The notes beneath the pieces are model-generated. The model was given only the letters and a program-made list of their open reading frames with translations. It was not told the DNA's origin and did not search any database. Made by a program: the position numbers and the translations under genes. Positions 1-10,667 of a DNA stretch of 64,000 bases are shown here, piece after piece. This DNA is from Exophiala sp. HKRS030 (taxonomy: Eukaryota; Ascomycota; Eurotiomycetes; Chaetothyriales; Herpotrichiellaceae), in assembly GCA_023897205.1 (NCBI GenBank), contig JAHWDD010000003.1, forward strand, positions 6,327,665-6,391,664, written 5' to 3'. Within the stretch, counting starts at the first letter, position 1, and every line of letters starts with the position of its first letter.

Positions 1-1471
1 CAAGACACGTCTGTAGGAAGCCTCATCAACATCTTGAAGAGCTGACGGGACCTCCAAGGGTACCGCTTTCTCCCTCGCTCCAGCTGACCACTAGGATGAT
101 AATCGGAAGTCTTACGCATGCTCAATCCAGTGGTACCGAGGTACGCGAGATTGACCCTGCGTCAGGCCAACAACAGTCGAGCTCGAAGCCAGGTCGACAT
201 CAATGCGGAGTTTTTTGTTGTCACAAAAATGTGCTTTCACGATTGACACGAGCGATAGTCCTCTGTACGGATAGAATCAATAATCCCGCGGAGAATGCAA
301 AGAACATATACATACGAGACGAAAGACAGCCTTATCAATGACCGAGAGAACAGCAGCAGATAAGAAGGATCCACCTTCTTTACTCTCCCTTACACCGACA
401 TGCACGTGGGAGAGATAAGCCTTGTCCAACCACATCATCATCACCACTTCGTTACCTTGTGCGACTTCACCCCTTGCGCCATCCATCAGGGTGGCCCTAG
501 ACATGGGAGTCTGTATCTCATGGGCTGTTTTTCCAGGCCACCATCAGCATCACCACCACCAGCATCAAGATCTTCCCAGAAATTGCCCGTCATACACCCA
601 ATCAATTTTCACCCAGCCTCACATCTAGGATAGATCTACTAGCCGCACTTACTGCTTCACCTACGTGCATCGAAACAGACGCTTGGGCATATCCCGGCAT
701 CTCCCCTCGACACAGGCAAGACCACAAGACCGTGTCGTTCCTGAAGCAGTAATGCCTATTAAGGTCAACGAGATCACCTGGTGATAATTATGCAGACTCT
801 AAATACGGCGTAGGGTCTGAATGGGCCCAAGACTCTCATCGAGCAGAGATAAAGAACAAAAGCAATATCCTGGCTATGGGATCATTCTTGTACCAACGAC
901 TTCCGAGGACGCAGATTGAACAGACACGACATTTGGTATTTGTCCAAGTATTCTTGTTCGAACACAATATCGCTGTGCAAACGTTTCGCCTCGGAACTCA
1001 CAGAAGATCAACTGGGTCTTGCTGAAGACCACCAGGACCCATATTTTGCACCGTTATCAGCAACACCCTGGCACCAGTCAAATGGTGGCTCGTGTTTGAT
1101 TGTTGTTGATTCGTCCGTTGGACTTCGATCTCTGGAAGCAGATCTGCCGCGGATTTGCTGGTCTAATTGTACGTCCATACTCACAACGAGCCCAAGTTGG
1201 GCTATGCCCCCCGGAGAAAGCACACAAACATCGTATCAGTCCCAAGCCTGTGGTCAGCCACGCCGAGGGTACGTGGACAAAGCGAGTGCTTACTCGTTGT
1301 CGGTCTACATATATGTACCCGCTTCTCAACCTACCTTTCATCAATAGTTGATATTCATCGTCCATTCGACATCTTCCAGAAAGAGGACAACATCGACCTA
1401 CAGTCCCGAAACCTCATCTTCGAGTGTCCATTCCAGCATACTGACACTCGGTGATTCGGTATCCTTTCATC
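1..1471. other. Upstream region of nitrate transporter, no gene seen
   Basis: I see no convincing coding sequence here; open frames are short, overlap on both strands and show no family resemblance. The right-hand part must contain the promoter and leader of the nitrate transporter that starts at 1472. It holds several GATA-factor type sites (described separately). Confidence 0.6.
781..1216. promoter_or_regulatory. Candidate GATA (AreA-type) and NirA-like sites upstream of nitrate transporter
   Basis: The sequence shows three matches to HGATAR: TGATAA near 782, AGATAA near 847, and TTATCA (reverse TGATAA) at 1054-1059. On the minus strand at 1209-1216 there is CTCCGGGG, one base off the NirA consensus CTCCGHGG. 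Fungal nitrate transporters are known to be driven jointly by AreA and NirA, so such sites are expected, but motifs this short also occur by chance and the NirA-like site does not match exactly. Confidence 0.3.
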
Positions 1472-3234
1472 ATGCGCCTCGCCACACTATTTCAGGCACC
1501 GGAGGTCAACCCTATCACCCACAAGGCACGATCCATTCCACTTTTCAACGTCATCAACCTATATGGTCGGGTTTTCTTCTTTTCATGGTTCGGTTTCTTT
1601 GTCGCTTTCTGGAGTTGGTATGCGTTCCCACCGTTGGTAAGTCAGGAGTTCGTCATCATGGACATAATCAATATTGTTTTTTTAGGGGCTGCTTTTGCTA
1701 ACACATCAATAAGTTGCACGATACCATTCAAAAGGACCTCCACCTGACCAAGACCGACGTGTCCAATTCGAACATCATCGCCCTTTGCGCCACACTCTTG
1801 GTGCGCCTCATTGCCGGACCTTGCTGTGATAGATACGGCCCACGATACACATTTGCCGGATGTCTCCTGATCGGCGCCATCCCTACCTTCCTCTCAGGGA
1901 CCGCATATAACAAGGGCCAACTCTTCGCGCTACGATTCTTCATCGGTATCCTCGGTGGTAGCTTCGTGCCATGCCAAGTATGGTCGACGGGCTTCTTTGA
2001 CAAGAACGTCGTAGGCACGGCCAACGCCATTGCCGCTGGCTGGGGCAATGCCGGCGGCGGCGTTACATATTTGTGAGTTTTTCTTCCTTGTTGTCCATGC
2101 CGCTTGGATATGTACTAAACAAATTCCAACCCCACCAGCTTGATGCCATCCATCTATGACTCCCTGCTCGATCGAGGGTTGACTCCTCACACAGCGTGGC
2201 GAGTCGCCTTTGTCGTCCCGGGTATCGTCATCGTCTTCACGGCTCTGTGCATCCTCTTCCTCTGTCAAGACACCCCGGATGGCAAATGGAGTGAGCGGCA
2301 CGATGTCGCTCGAGCCAACCTCGCGGCTCACGGCGTCCAGACCACACTGCTCGTCGACGCCCCCAGAGCCGGCATCATGGACAGGCCCACCTACTACCCT
2401 TCTCCAGACGGCGCTTCCTCACCGCAGCCGTCCGTGCTCGAGACCGGAACAGGTGAGAAAAAGCTGCAATTCGACGACGACGCCACGGGTGAACGACAAC
2501 GCAAGCCAGAGTCCCAGCAGTTCGCGGACCACGAGGCCCAGATGACGGAACAGCAAATGCCCGACACCGCGCGGGGCGAGGTCGTTGTCCAGCCCACACC
2601 CAAGGAAATCGTGACCGTCATGTTCTCCCCCCAGACGTTGGTGCTGGCGTTTTGTTACTTTTGCAGCTTCGGCGGAGAGTTGGCCATCAACAGTATCTTG
2701 GGCAACTATTATCAAAAGAATTTCAAATCTCTGGGTCAGACGACCTCGGGAAGGTGGGCAGCAATGTTTGGTCTGTTGAACATCGTGTTCCGACCTTTGG
2801 GCGGTGTCATCGCGGACTTGCTGTTCCGGAAGACCTGCTCAGGCCACGGGCAACGAAGCGTCTGGGTCAAAAAGGTCTGGATCCACCTGCTCGGGATCGT
2901 CACGGGTGTCTTTTTGATCGTCATCGGTGTTTTGGACCCCCACGACCAGAGCACAATGTTCGGGTTGATGGCCGGTATGGCTTTTTTTCTGGAAGGTGGC
3001 AACGGGGCCAACTTCGCCTTGGTCCCTCACGTCATCCCTTCCGCCAACGGGGTGGTGAGTGGTATGACCGGGGCCATGGGCAATTTTGGAGGAGTGATTT
3101 TCGCCATCATCTTCAGGTATCATCCCAACAGTTACGCGAAATCTTTTTGGATCATCGGGGTGATTACGATAGCCTTGAACGTGGCATTGTGTTGGATCCC
3201 ACCGGTTGCAAAAAAACAAATCGGTGGGAGATGA
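1472..3234 (+). CDS. nrtA: Nitrate/nitrite transporter, NNP family (CrnA/NrtA-like)
   Basis: Plasma-membrane MFS carrier that imports nitrate (and nitrite) with protons. Three exons: 1472-1636, 1714-2072, 2139-3234, giving 539 residues; both introns (77 and 66 nt) are GT-AG with branch sites GCTAAC and ACTAAAC. The protein starts [10 protein letters not shown] and carries both nitrate signatures of the family: [14 protein letters not shown] around residues 160-175, whose last codon is split by intron 2, and a second, Gly-rich one near residues 455-480 ([12 protein letters not shown], then GAMGNFGG). A long hydrophilic loop of about 120 residues lies between TM6 and TM7, as in other eukaryotic NrtA proteins. 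It converges with the dehydrogenase at 3352-4554. No nitrate or nitrite reductase gene is next to it in this window. Confidence 0.93.
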
Positions 3235-3274
3235 ACGGTATTACTATTTTGTTATTATTTGCATAGACGGGACG

Positions 3275-3324
3275 AGAATCAGAACTAGAATGAGAACTAG
3301 TATCACAACTAGAATCAGAATGAC
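3275..3324 (+). repeat. Imperfect AGAATCAGAACT-like tandem repeat
   Basis: Four degenerate copies of a roughly 12-base purine-rich unit (AGAATCAGAACT, AGAATGAGAACT, TATCACAACT, AGAATCAGAATG) sit just after the transporter stop codon, in the convergent 3' gap. Probably 3' UTR sequence; no function is evident. Confidence 0.6.
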
Positions 3325-3351
3325 AATATCAAAGTACCTTGTCCTCAAACC

Positions 3352-4554
3352 TCAGGGTTTCAACAAAATATATCCATCACTCCCCACCCTTTCGGCCTCA
3401 TCAAAAGCCTTTTCCCAATCGTCCAACCCAAACGTTCCCAAACACTTTGCCCCAATCATTGGCTCACCCTTTTCCGGATTGTGCAACTTGACGACACCCG
3501 TCTCGATCAAGTTGATCATCCTCTTGACGTCGACCGGCTCAAACATCCATTTGCCCTTGATCGTGATGCCCCAATGCATGATTTTCAAGTGTGGCAGGGC
3601 CACGTCCCCCGCAATGCCACCCATCAAGACACACCTCCCGCCCTTTTTCAAACTCATGATCCCGGCCTTGACGTGTGTCGACCCGGCCGCGGCGGGAGGA
3701 CTCGTGTCGAAAAAGACATCTGCACCACCGTCGTCGGCAGTCGCAACTTTCAAAGCATCCAAGTCCGTCTGGTAATCACCCGTGAGTTTGACACACACCA
3801 CTCTCTCACCACCACCACCACCACCACCACCGGCGACACTTTTGACCTTCTCCAGGACGTCGACGTTTCGACCCATGGCGACAACCTTTCCCGCACCAAG
3901 GCTCAATGCGACATGCACCGCAGCACTACCGAAACTTCCGGTGGCCGGACTCACGATGACCGTCTCCCCGGGCTTGACGTCGACACAACCGGGCCCCATG
4001 CCCCCGTAAGGCACCATGATTTTGGATATGTACATGAGGTCTTGGACATTGTAGCCTCGGGCCTTGAACATTTTGGTCTCGTCGACTCGGTGACAATTCT
4101 CGAGGGGCCAGCGAACGTACTCGGCGTAAGTACCGTCCCGCCAGGCCTGGGACATGAGTCCTTTACTCGCGGCACCGAAACCGTCATGGATGGCCGAGAG
4201 AAAAGTGCTGTTGGCGTTTCCGTCGACGTCGTCTCGACCGGAGATGGTGATGTCCAAGAAACACAGGTCACCGACCCGCAAGGTCGTGGCGTCGGGACCC
4301 AACGCGACGATGCGTCCGATGGCGCTGGATCCCAACGTCAGTGGGGTAGGGTAAGGGTACTTTCTCACCCCGTTGTAGATGTCCTTGGTGTAGGAGATGA
4401 CGTTGGCAGCTTCGACCTTGAGCACCGCGCTGCCCGGTGTCGGTTGGGGAGTTTGAATCTGTTGGACCGTGGGACGCGAGGCGTACGTGTCCTGTCTGAG
4501 GGCGCGGTGGGTCGGTGGGAGTGCGGTCGAGGATGAATTGGTCGAGCGAGACAT
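3352..4554 (-). CDS. Zinc-independent MDR alcohol dehydrogenase-like protein
   Basis: Medium-chain dehydrogenase/reductase of 400 residues in a single exon, probably cytosolic and NAD(P)H dependent; substrate unknown. The ATG at 4554 (MSRSTNSSS) is chosen because the open frame upstream of it has no other ATG. The N-terminal GroES-like domain carries a GSSAIGRIVALG segment, then a Rossmann domain with the motif ATGSFGSAAVHVAL. The Cys/His zinc ligands of classical alcohol dehydrogenases are not evident, so it is closer to quinone oxidoreductase-like or isopropanol dehydrogenase-like fungal members. A GGT codon run encodes eight consecutive glycines around residue 245, in the loop after the first nucleotide-binding strands, which looks like microsatellite expansion. 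It converges with the nitrate transporter with a 117-bp gap. Confidence 0.85.
   Translation of the reverse strand: MSRSTNSSSTALPPTHRALRQDTYASRPTVQQIQTPQPTPGSAVLKVEAANVISYTKDIYNGVRKYPYPTPLTLGSSAIGRIVALGPDATTLRVGDLCFLDITISGRDDVDGNANSTFLSAIHDGFGAASKGLMSQAWRDGTYAEYVRWPLENCHRVDETKMFKARGYNVQDLMYISKIMVPYGGMGPGCVDVKPGETVIVSPATGSFGSAAVHVALSLGAGKVVAMGRNVDVLEKVKSVAGGGGGGGGERVVCVKLTGDYQTDLDALKVATADDGGADVFFDTSPPAAAGSTHVKAGIMSLKKGGRCVLMGGIAGDVALPHLKIMHWGITIKGKWMFEPVDVKRMINLIETGVVKLHNPEKGEPMIGAKCLGTFGLDDWEKAFDEAERVGSDGYILLKP
3807..3831. repeat. (CAC)n microsatellite inside a coding region
   Basis: Eight uninterrupted CAC/ACC triplets on the plus strand, read as GGT glycine codons by the minus-strand dehydrogenase. 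Likely length-variable between strains. Confidence 0.8.
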
Positions 4555-5681
4555 GGTGTCTGTATACCTAGGCACTGAATACTGCTAGACAAAAGGTAAA
4601 GTAGTACAAGGGGAGTATGAAGATGAAAATGTATTGAAGGATGGTTAGAGAACGATGAAGGGTGTGAGTACCATTTTCTCACCTTAACCCGAGGTCATGA
4701 CTTCTTTATATACTCATAGTTCACTTCACCCAGCAGCATAGTTACCCAGGTCATACCATGCAGCACCTCCTTACATTCAAGCCTTCGGTCACCGGAGAAA
4801 AAGGGTGTAACATGTTTCTGTATCTCCGATCTTTTTTCTCAAACCAAAAACTCTCCATACGGAGTGCAACCGTAGGCAAGGCACCTAACTAGTAAGTACT
4901 CGTAAACTGGTCCTTCGTAAAGCATTGCAGTAGTACATTCTTCAAGAGACAAGGAGTAATGACTGGCTGACCCCGGACATGGATGCTAAAGTCCGGAACT
5001 CCGTTACTTTCAGATTTTCTCCGTTTACCAAGGAGGAATTGATTCTGCCGACTCCATCATGACCTCTTACATTCAGTAGCATCACAGCACATGAAACAAC
5101 AAAACAAGAATAGATGGTTGTTGGAGTACCTTGCCGATGACCGCGAAAATGTATTCGAGGTCCGTATGGCTGGATTATATTCCACGATACTTGATTGGTC
5201 CTACATAGGTCTCTGAAGTACGTGACATGCCCATCGTCCGCGATCGCTTCTAGTGCCAATAAAAGTGGAAGGCCGCGTTCTGTTGCGTTCATGACCCCGA
5301 AGCTCTTCTAGGATCAAGTAGGATCGAGCAAAGAGACGTGAAAGCAGGCATCTTCTCTGCCAAATATTACCCTTGATCAACTAAACTGAAAAGGCACTGC
5401 CATTGGTGTTTCAAGATAGGAAAAGATGTTCGGTAACAGGTTCAGTGGGTCTGCGAACCCGACAAAGCCGTCGAATGAGCCACGATGCCGTGTTGGGGCG
5501 ATTGGCATTACTGAGGTGAATCGCAGACGGAGAAAGGCGTCGAACGAGCACCGATGCCGTACATACATACATGGGTCTGTCTTTGCTGTAGATGGATTGC
5601 TAGTCTTGAGCGACTCGACTGTGACGCCACAAATGACACTACTATTCCTCGATTTCTTCTTGTGTCTTAAAGCGCGGGTAA
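4555..5681. other. Intergenic, no gene seen
   Basis: Promoter region of the minus-strand dehydrogenase on the left and of the dipeptidase on the right. A 116-codon minus-strand frame (4942-5292) shows no family features and I do not call it. It contains TACGGAGTG near 4857 and a pair of direct repeats at 5464-5560. Confidence 0.55.
5464..5560 (+). repeat. Imperfect direct repeat, two copies 69 bp apart
   Basis: About 27 bases beginning AAAGCCGTCGAATGAG at 5464 recur as AAAGGCGTCGAACGAG at 5533; both copies end in ACGATGCCG or CCGATGCCG. They lie 120-220 bp before the dipeptidase start, so they may be promoter elements or a short duplication. Confidence 0.6.
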
Positions 5682-7100
5682 ATGGTGCACATACAATACC
5701 TTGGGGTCAGGATGGCATGGAAATGGATGATGATAGGTCTGGCCCTCAGTCTACAGGTCCATGCTGGCCATAACTACTACGACCAGGCTATCAAGCTGAT
5801 GGAATCGAGTCCGCTGATTGACACTCATGTTGACTTGCCTCAAATCATACGATCTTTGAGTAGGTGCCGACACCCCTCGAGCAGCTGAAGAATGCTCACC
5901 CGGATATCGCAGATCGAAGCCCACTGGAAGCCGTCTCTCAGATCAACGAGTCGTATCCAGGTCATGTCGACATACCTCGAATGCGTGAGGGCCGACTTGG
6001 GGCAACATTTTGGTCGGTATGGACTCCATGTCACGAACTTGTGGGCGAGAATCCAGGCCTCGACTTTAATACACCAACCAGCGCAGTCCGGGACGCTCTG
6101 GAGATGGTGGACTTGATTCAGAACATGATAGATCGACATCCTGACTACCTGCAGTATGCACACTCTTCTCGCGACATTACAGAAGCTTTCGATGCCGGTA
6201 AGATCGCTTGCCTCATTGGCATGGAGGGTTCACACCAGTTGGGAAATTCGCTCGCAGTTTTGAGGATATTCGCACAGCTTGGAGTGCGATACTTGACCTT
6301 GACGCACACCTGCCATTCATCCTTTGCTTCCTCTGCTGGTGCTGGTGCGCCTATAAAAAAAGCGCATCATAACAATGGCCTAACGGAGCTCGGTCGTCAG
6401 TTGATCCACGAGTTAAACCGAGTCGGTATCATGGTGGACTTATCGCATACGTCGGATGAGACTGCGCGAGAAGCCATTTTGCTCTCCAAAGCGCCCGTAG
6501 TATGGACACATTCTGGAGCCCGGGCGTTATGGGACCATCCGCGCAATGTGCCTGACGAGATTCTGCGCTTGATTGGCGATGGACCAGGCCAAAATAAAGG
6601 CGTGATTCAGTCAGTGTTCTATCCTCCCTTCATTGGACCGACGGACACCCCCGGGGCCAACGTGTCCCGAGTGGCGGACCATATCGAGCACATAGCCAAT
6701 ATCGTGGGGAAGCAACATGTTGGCATTGCCTCGGATTTTGACGGCATGTACGCTTCGGTCGAGGGACTTGAAGATGCCAGCAAATATCCGGTTCTGGTAA
6801 GAATAAATGTGGCTTGATTCGTGGCTCTTGATGGCTGATCCTATTTAGGTTGCCGAACTTCTCTCGAGAGGCTGGACCGAAGAAGATACACAGAATGTCA
6901 TGGGTGGCAATCTCATGAGAGTCATGGATGAAGTTGATGCTGTGAAGAAAGAACTGGCCGCTGAGCTCCCATCGACCGCAATTTGGGAGATGCGAACAGA
7001 CCTACCGGCAGTGACCTGGGGTGGCCTAGGCCAGGCGTACTTTCCTCTTGAAGTGCAAAGCATTATTGCTGAGAAGTACACGCGACATGATGAGTTGTAA
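5682..7100 (+). CDS. Membrane/renal-type dipeptidase, peptidase family M19
   Basis: Zinc dipeptidase cleaving dipeptides. Three exons, 5682-5859, 5913-6796, 6849-7100, give 437 residues. Intron 1 (53 nt, donor GTAGGT, branch CTCAC) removes a stretch that otherwise looks like a frameshift; intron 2 is 52 nt. An N-terminal hydrophobic segment (WKWMMIGLALSLQVHA) looks like a signal peptide or anchor, so it is probably secreted or on the membrane. All five metal ligands of the family can be placed: H49 and D51 (DTHVD), E164 (GMEGSHQ), H238 (DLSH) and H259 (THSGAR). H191 (LTHTCH) and D334 (SDFDG) match the substrate-site His and Asp. Fungal relatives include GliJ/AclJ of epithiodiketopiperazine clusters, but none of their partner genes is here. 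It is followed in the same direction by a Zn2Cys6 regulator and then a peptide transporter. Confidence 0.9.
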
Positions 7101-7473
7101 GGTGCGGGTTGTTGCCTTTTTTTTTGTACAGAGTCCTCGTTGAAAAGTAGAGACGTGACACATAGAACCATGTTAAGCCGTATTTTCTCAATATATCTCG
7201 AACTTGTCTACCTAGATACCAGGGTAGATATAACCAGGTTCATATAAAGCGTCTCAATATTAGTAGTTCAATCAATACCTTTCGAAAGAACATGATAAGG
7301 TGTCGAAAACCACCGGATTTGAGCTGACAAGTCCGAGGCAACTTAGCCGAGGCCAGCATCGCAACCTCAGTCGCTCTCTCCCTCGTCTTGAGATCAATGA
7401 CGAGCAACATCTGCCTCCATCTGCGACGTTAACAGTGTGATCAGAGCTGCCAGCTCAATGACTGCAACCCCAA
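7101..7473. promoter_or_regulatory. Dipeptidase 3' region and regulator promoter with direct CCGAGGC repeats
   Basis: This 373-bp gap has no gene. CCGAGGC occurs at 7333-7339 and again at 7347-7353, exactly 14 bp apart, about 130 bp before the regulator start. Direct CCG/CGG half-sites are the usual targets of Zn2Cys6 proteins, so autoregulation is possible. Confidence 0.3.
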
Positions 7474-7505
7474 ATGCCCTCATCTCCAGCAATGGATCGA
7501 GGTGA
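7458..7505 (+). promoter_or_regulatory. Upstream ORF overlapping the regulator start codon
   Basis: ATG at 7458 opens a 15-codon frame ending in TGA at 7503-7505, out of frame with the regulator and overlapping its first two possible start codons (7474 and 7492). The third in-frame ATG at 7513 lies in the context GCAGCCATGG and is not overlapped. If the transcript starts upstream of 7458, the uORF would favour the 7513 start or lower translation. Confidence 0.35.
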
Positions 7506-9751
7506 AGCAGCCATGGTTGCTGTCGCCTCCAGTAAACGCCGTTACATGAGCAAATCCCAGCGAGCCTGTGATTTCTGTCGTTCACGCAAAGTTGCCTGTC
7601 GAATTGATGCGGCCTTGCCATGTAAACTTTGCAGGTCTTACAATCGACTGTGTACCTTTGACGAACCCGCAAAACCACGGAAGAAGACTCCAGCGACATC
7701 TCAACCGGGAGACGCTCCAAGCGCCGCCGGGGTTGCCTGTGATGCTGTGTCAAGTCTCCAGCATGACTTTGGTGCTCGCGAAGATACGACAATGCCTCTG
7801 GACTTGGATAATTTTGACGATAGTATTGACATCTTTGCTCAGTTGGACGCTTTCACTCCCCAAGAAGATCCATTCGCCACTACCGCGGTGATGGCTGGAT
7901 TGGACAGGTGGCCTACGCCCTTCCGGATTGACGCGGCTGATAACGAGAACACACGCAGTACTGCAGCGATGACGGTCGGGACCAGCATGTCGTCCCCTTC
8001 CGAGTCTGAGAAGACTTCCATCCCGGCAAACGCAGCCAGTCAATTATGTGGTCTCACGGGCGACATGGACCCCTCCAATTTATGTCAATATCGATACGAT
8101 ACCCACAACGTTTACTATTTCAAGCGACTTGCTATACACTCCGTCTTCGATGGTATTCATCCCATCTCATTCGTGGTCTCCTTGGACCGCTCCTCCCCGA
8201 AGGTCGAAGACAAAGAGAGAGCCGAACTCAATAGGATAGTCGATCCACAAATCGGGATACGGTTGATTGAGCTGCAAGTATAGCCCAAGCCCTGATCTCC
8301 ATGACTGACCACGACCTAGATTTTATCAATTCATCTTCCCCCAATTCCCTATCCTCAGAACCACTAGCAAACCCACACCCACTGAAAGCCCTCCACATCT
8401 GCTCGCTGCCATCTATCTGCTCGCGCAACGATTTTCCGGCTTTGACGATTATCTATGCATCCAGATAGTATATGAGACCTTTCCCAGCAAGCAACTGGCG
8501 GGGATGGCGACAGCGGCACTGCATCGAGACTCCAACGAGCCAACCTTGGCACACGTTCAGACGGCGCTTCTCATCCTCTTAGCACCTCCAGAGAATTTGC
8601 TTATGCCTGAAACTGCCGCTAGATGGGCTCTGCACGGGACGTTAGTCGCCATGGCTCAAGGTTTAGGCTTGTTTCACGATCCAAGTGAATGGACATTATC
8701 ACATGAGGAGATCATATTGCGAAGGATTCTATCTTGGGCTGTTCGCTGTGTGGATGCTTGGCTCGCCGCCGCTTTGGGCCGAATTCCTCTGATCGACGAG
8801 TCGAATTGGATGGTACCTCCGCCTCATGCGGCAGACTTCGAAGAATCTGAGCTCGCTCTCGGTGTCTGTGAGGTCTTTATACCGCTAGTGCAACTGAGCC
8901 AGATTTTGACCTCAGTGCTGGCCAACCTCTTGTGGGAAAGTCCGAGACAATTGTGACAATCTGCTGACGCGAAACCAGCTCCCTTCGTGCAGTACAAGCA
9001 CTGGCCGTGGACTTCCGTCTCACGCTGCGGACGGCTCACCCTCTTATGGACCAGGTTACGCGTTGGTACCAGGACTATCAACAGGTTCATCTACCTACCT
9101 CAATGCACGATGTTGACTCGTCCGGCATATTGCATCTGGGCTACCATGCCATCAAGATCATGATCCTAAGAGCCATCTATCGACCCTTTCAGAACCTGGA
9201 ACGAGGACATATTGCTCACAGCACCGACACTGTTGCAGAGAAAGAGGCGTTTTTGCGCTGGCGGACGGCTGCTTCACGCGCTCTTGCTGCCAGCACAGCC
9301 TTCACCTCTGCACTAGATCACACCCGTGTGCACGCATTTTGGCCATTCTGTGAGTTGTATTGCCATGTAACACGATGAAGGATGACAGTTCTGACACTCC
9401 CCACACCAACAGGGTCAGCGCTCTCATGGTCCACCATAGGCCAACTTGCAGTCCTGCTGCTAGTGATATCGGAATCGGAAGGAGAAGCGTTGCAGTCCAA
9501 GGCTGCTCTAGACATCACTCGACAATCTCTCCGTCTTCAGTCAAAATCATTTGATATATTACGCTTCCCACTACTTCGCCTTGACAGCTTTCATTGGAAG
9601 GGTTTTGGCAATATCTTTAATCTCCCTCCGGCGGTAGAGAGTGCGTTACAGCTCAGCACATCCTTACACTGAAAACCTCTAGACGCCCCCTCCAAACCCA
9701 TTCGAAACCTATTTCATGCTGGAAGCTCACGCCTCACTCCTGGATGCCTAG
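7474..9751 (+). CDS. Zn2Cys6 fungal-specific transcription factor
   Basis: Nuclear binuclear-cluster activator, 690 residues if started at 7474 (677 from 7513). Five exons: 7474-8273, 8320-8931, 8979-9349, 9413-9633, 9683-9751. The zinc cluster is perfect, C32-x2-C35-x6-C42-x7-C50-x2-C53-x6-C60, preceded by a basic patch (KRRYMSKSQR). The middle homology region runs from about residue 260 (LIELFYQFIFPQFPIL, formed only after splicing) to about 640, and the end has the PPNPFETYFMLEAHASLLD tail common in this class. Intron 1 needs a GC-AG border to keep the frame. It sits between a dipeptidase and a peptide transporter, so regulating peptide use is a reasonable guess. The repeats at 7333-7353 could be its own sites. 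Confidence 0.88.
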
Positions 9752-10667
9752 AACGGTGATCATAAACGCCATGGTATGCACCTCCCACTGTTGGCTTGGC
9801 CGCTGCTGGTCACAAACATGCTCGATCAGACAAGGCCTTGGCAACCAAATCTGCAGCCGCCTGGGCACCTCCATAACTCGCTCGATACCCACATCTTCCG
9901 TGTCCATAGTTATGGACAATCAGACAGCCTCCCAGCCGTTCAGTCTGGAAACGAGTGCCTCCCTTTCGGACCGGCCTCAATCAGACACCGTGATGGGTAC
10001 CTAGGGTTTTGCGACAAGAGGAGTGCAGTTGTCATGCCATTCACGCAAGCTCTAGGGTTTACCGAGTCGATTCAGTCAGTTCCCGGTCTATGATATTTTT
10101 CAAACGATGGCATGCGATGATAACGAACTCAAGGTTGGCACCTACCCGCCAACAACTACATTTTTTTCCGCCATGACCTTCGAACACAAAGGTGACTCCA
10201 AGCAGTCTCAAGCAAACTTGTTCTGGCGCTTTTTTCCAGTATCGTTTGCGTAAGAATGAAAAATGTTCGATCTTACAGGTGTCGGGCTTGTTCAGAGGAG
10301 ACAAAACATCGTATCTGAGAGTGTATACGTAAGGCCATGCTCTCATGACCGTCCCTCATTACCCTGATGTTGTCTACAGCACAACGCGGTACTGATACCT
10401 TAAGCATTCATTTCAGCCACTTCCCATTTGCTGTTACGACTGGGGGCACTGGTCGGCGTCAGGCCTGAATGGGAGCATCGACATGCTGACTGTTTTTATT
10501 AAGGTCGTACCAGGTTCACAATCTCTCTGGAGATGCCCATATTACTTGGATTATGTACAGTGCCTGCTAAAGTTTTATACTTGGACGAGCACTGGGATAG
10601 CGCTCCAGTCGCAGCCGCTCAAGTTTTCCTACATTCGTCGACTACAGAGCGCCAAAAGACATGTTGT
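9752..10667. other. Intergenic, no gene seen
   Basis: Convergent 3' region between the regulator (plus) and the peptide transporter (minus). Open frames here are short and unconvincing. Confidence 0.55.

Noticed and set aside
2652..3266. 204-codon frame in a second phase of the nitrate transporter exon 3
   Set aside because: Translation is Arg/Gly rich without any motif, while the transporter frame carries the second nitrate signature.
3481..4536. 351-codon plus-strand frame opposite the MDR dehydrogenase
   Set aside because: Complete overlap with a gene having clear Rossmann motifs; composition is that of a complementary shadow.
5850..5915. Apparent frameshift and stop in the dipeptidase gene
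   Set aside because: A 53-nt GT-AG intron (5860-5912) with branch CTCAC restores the frame and gives a normal family sequence.
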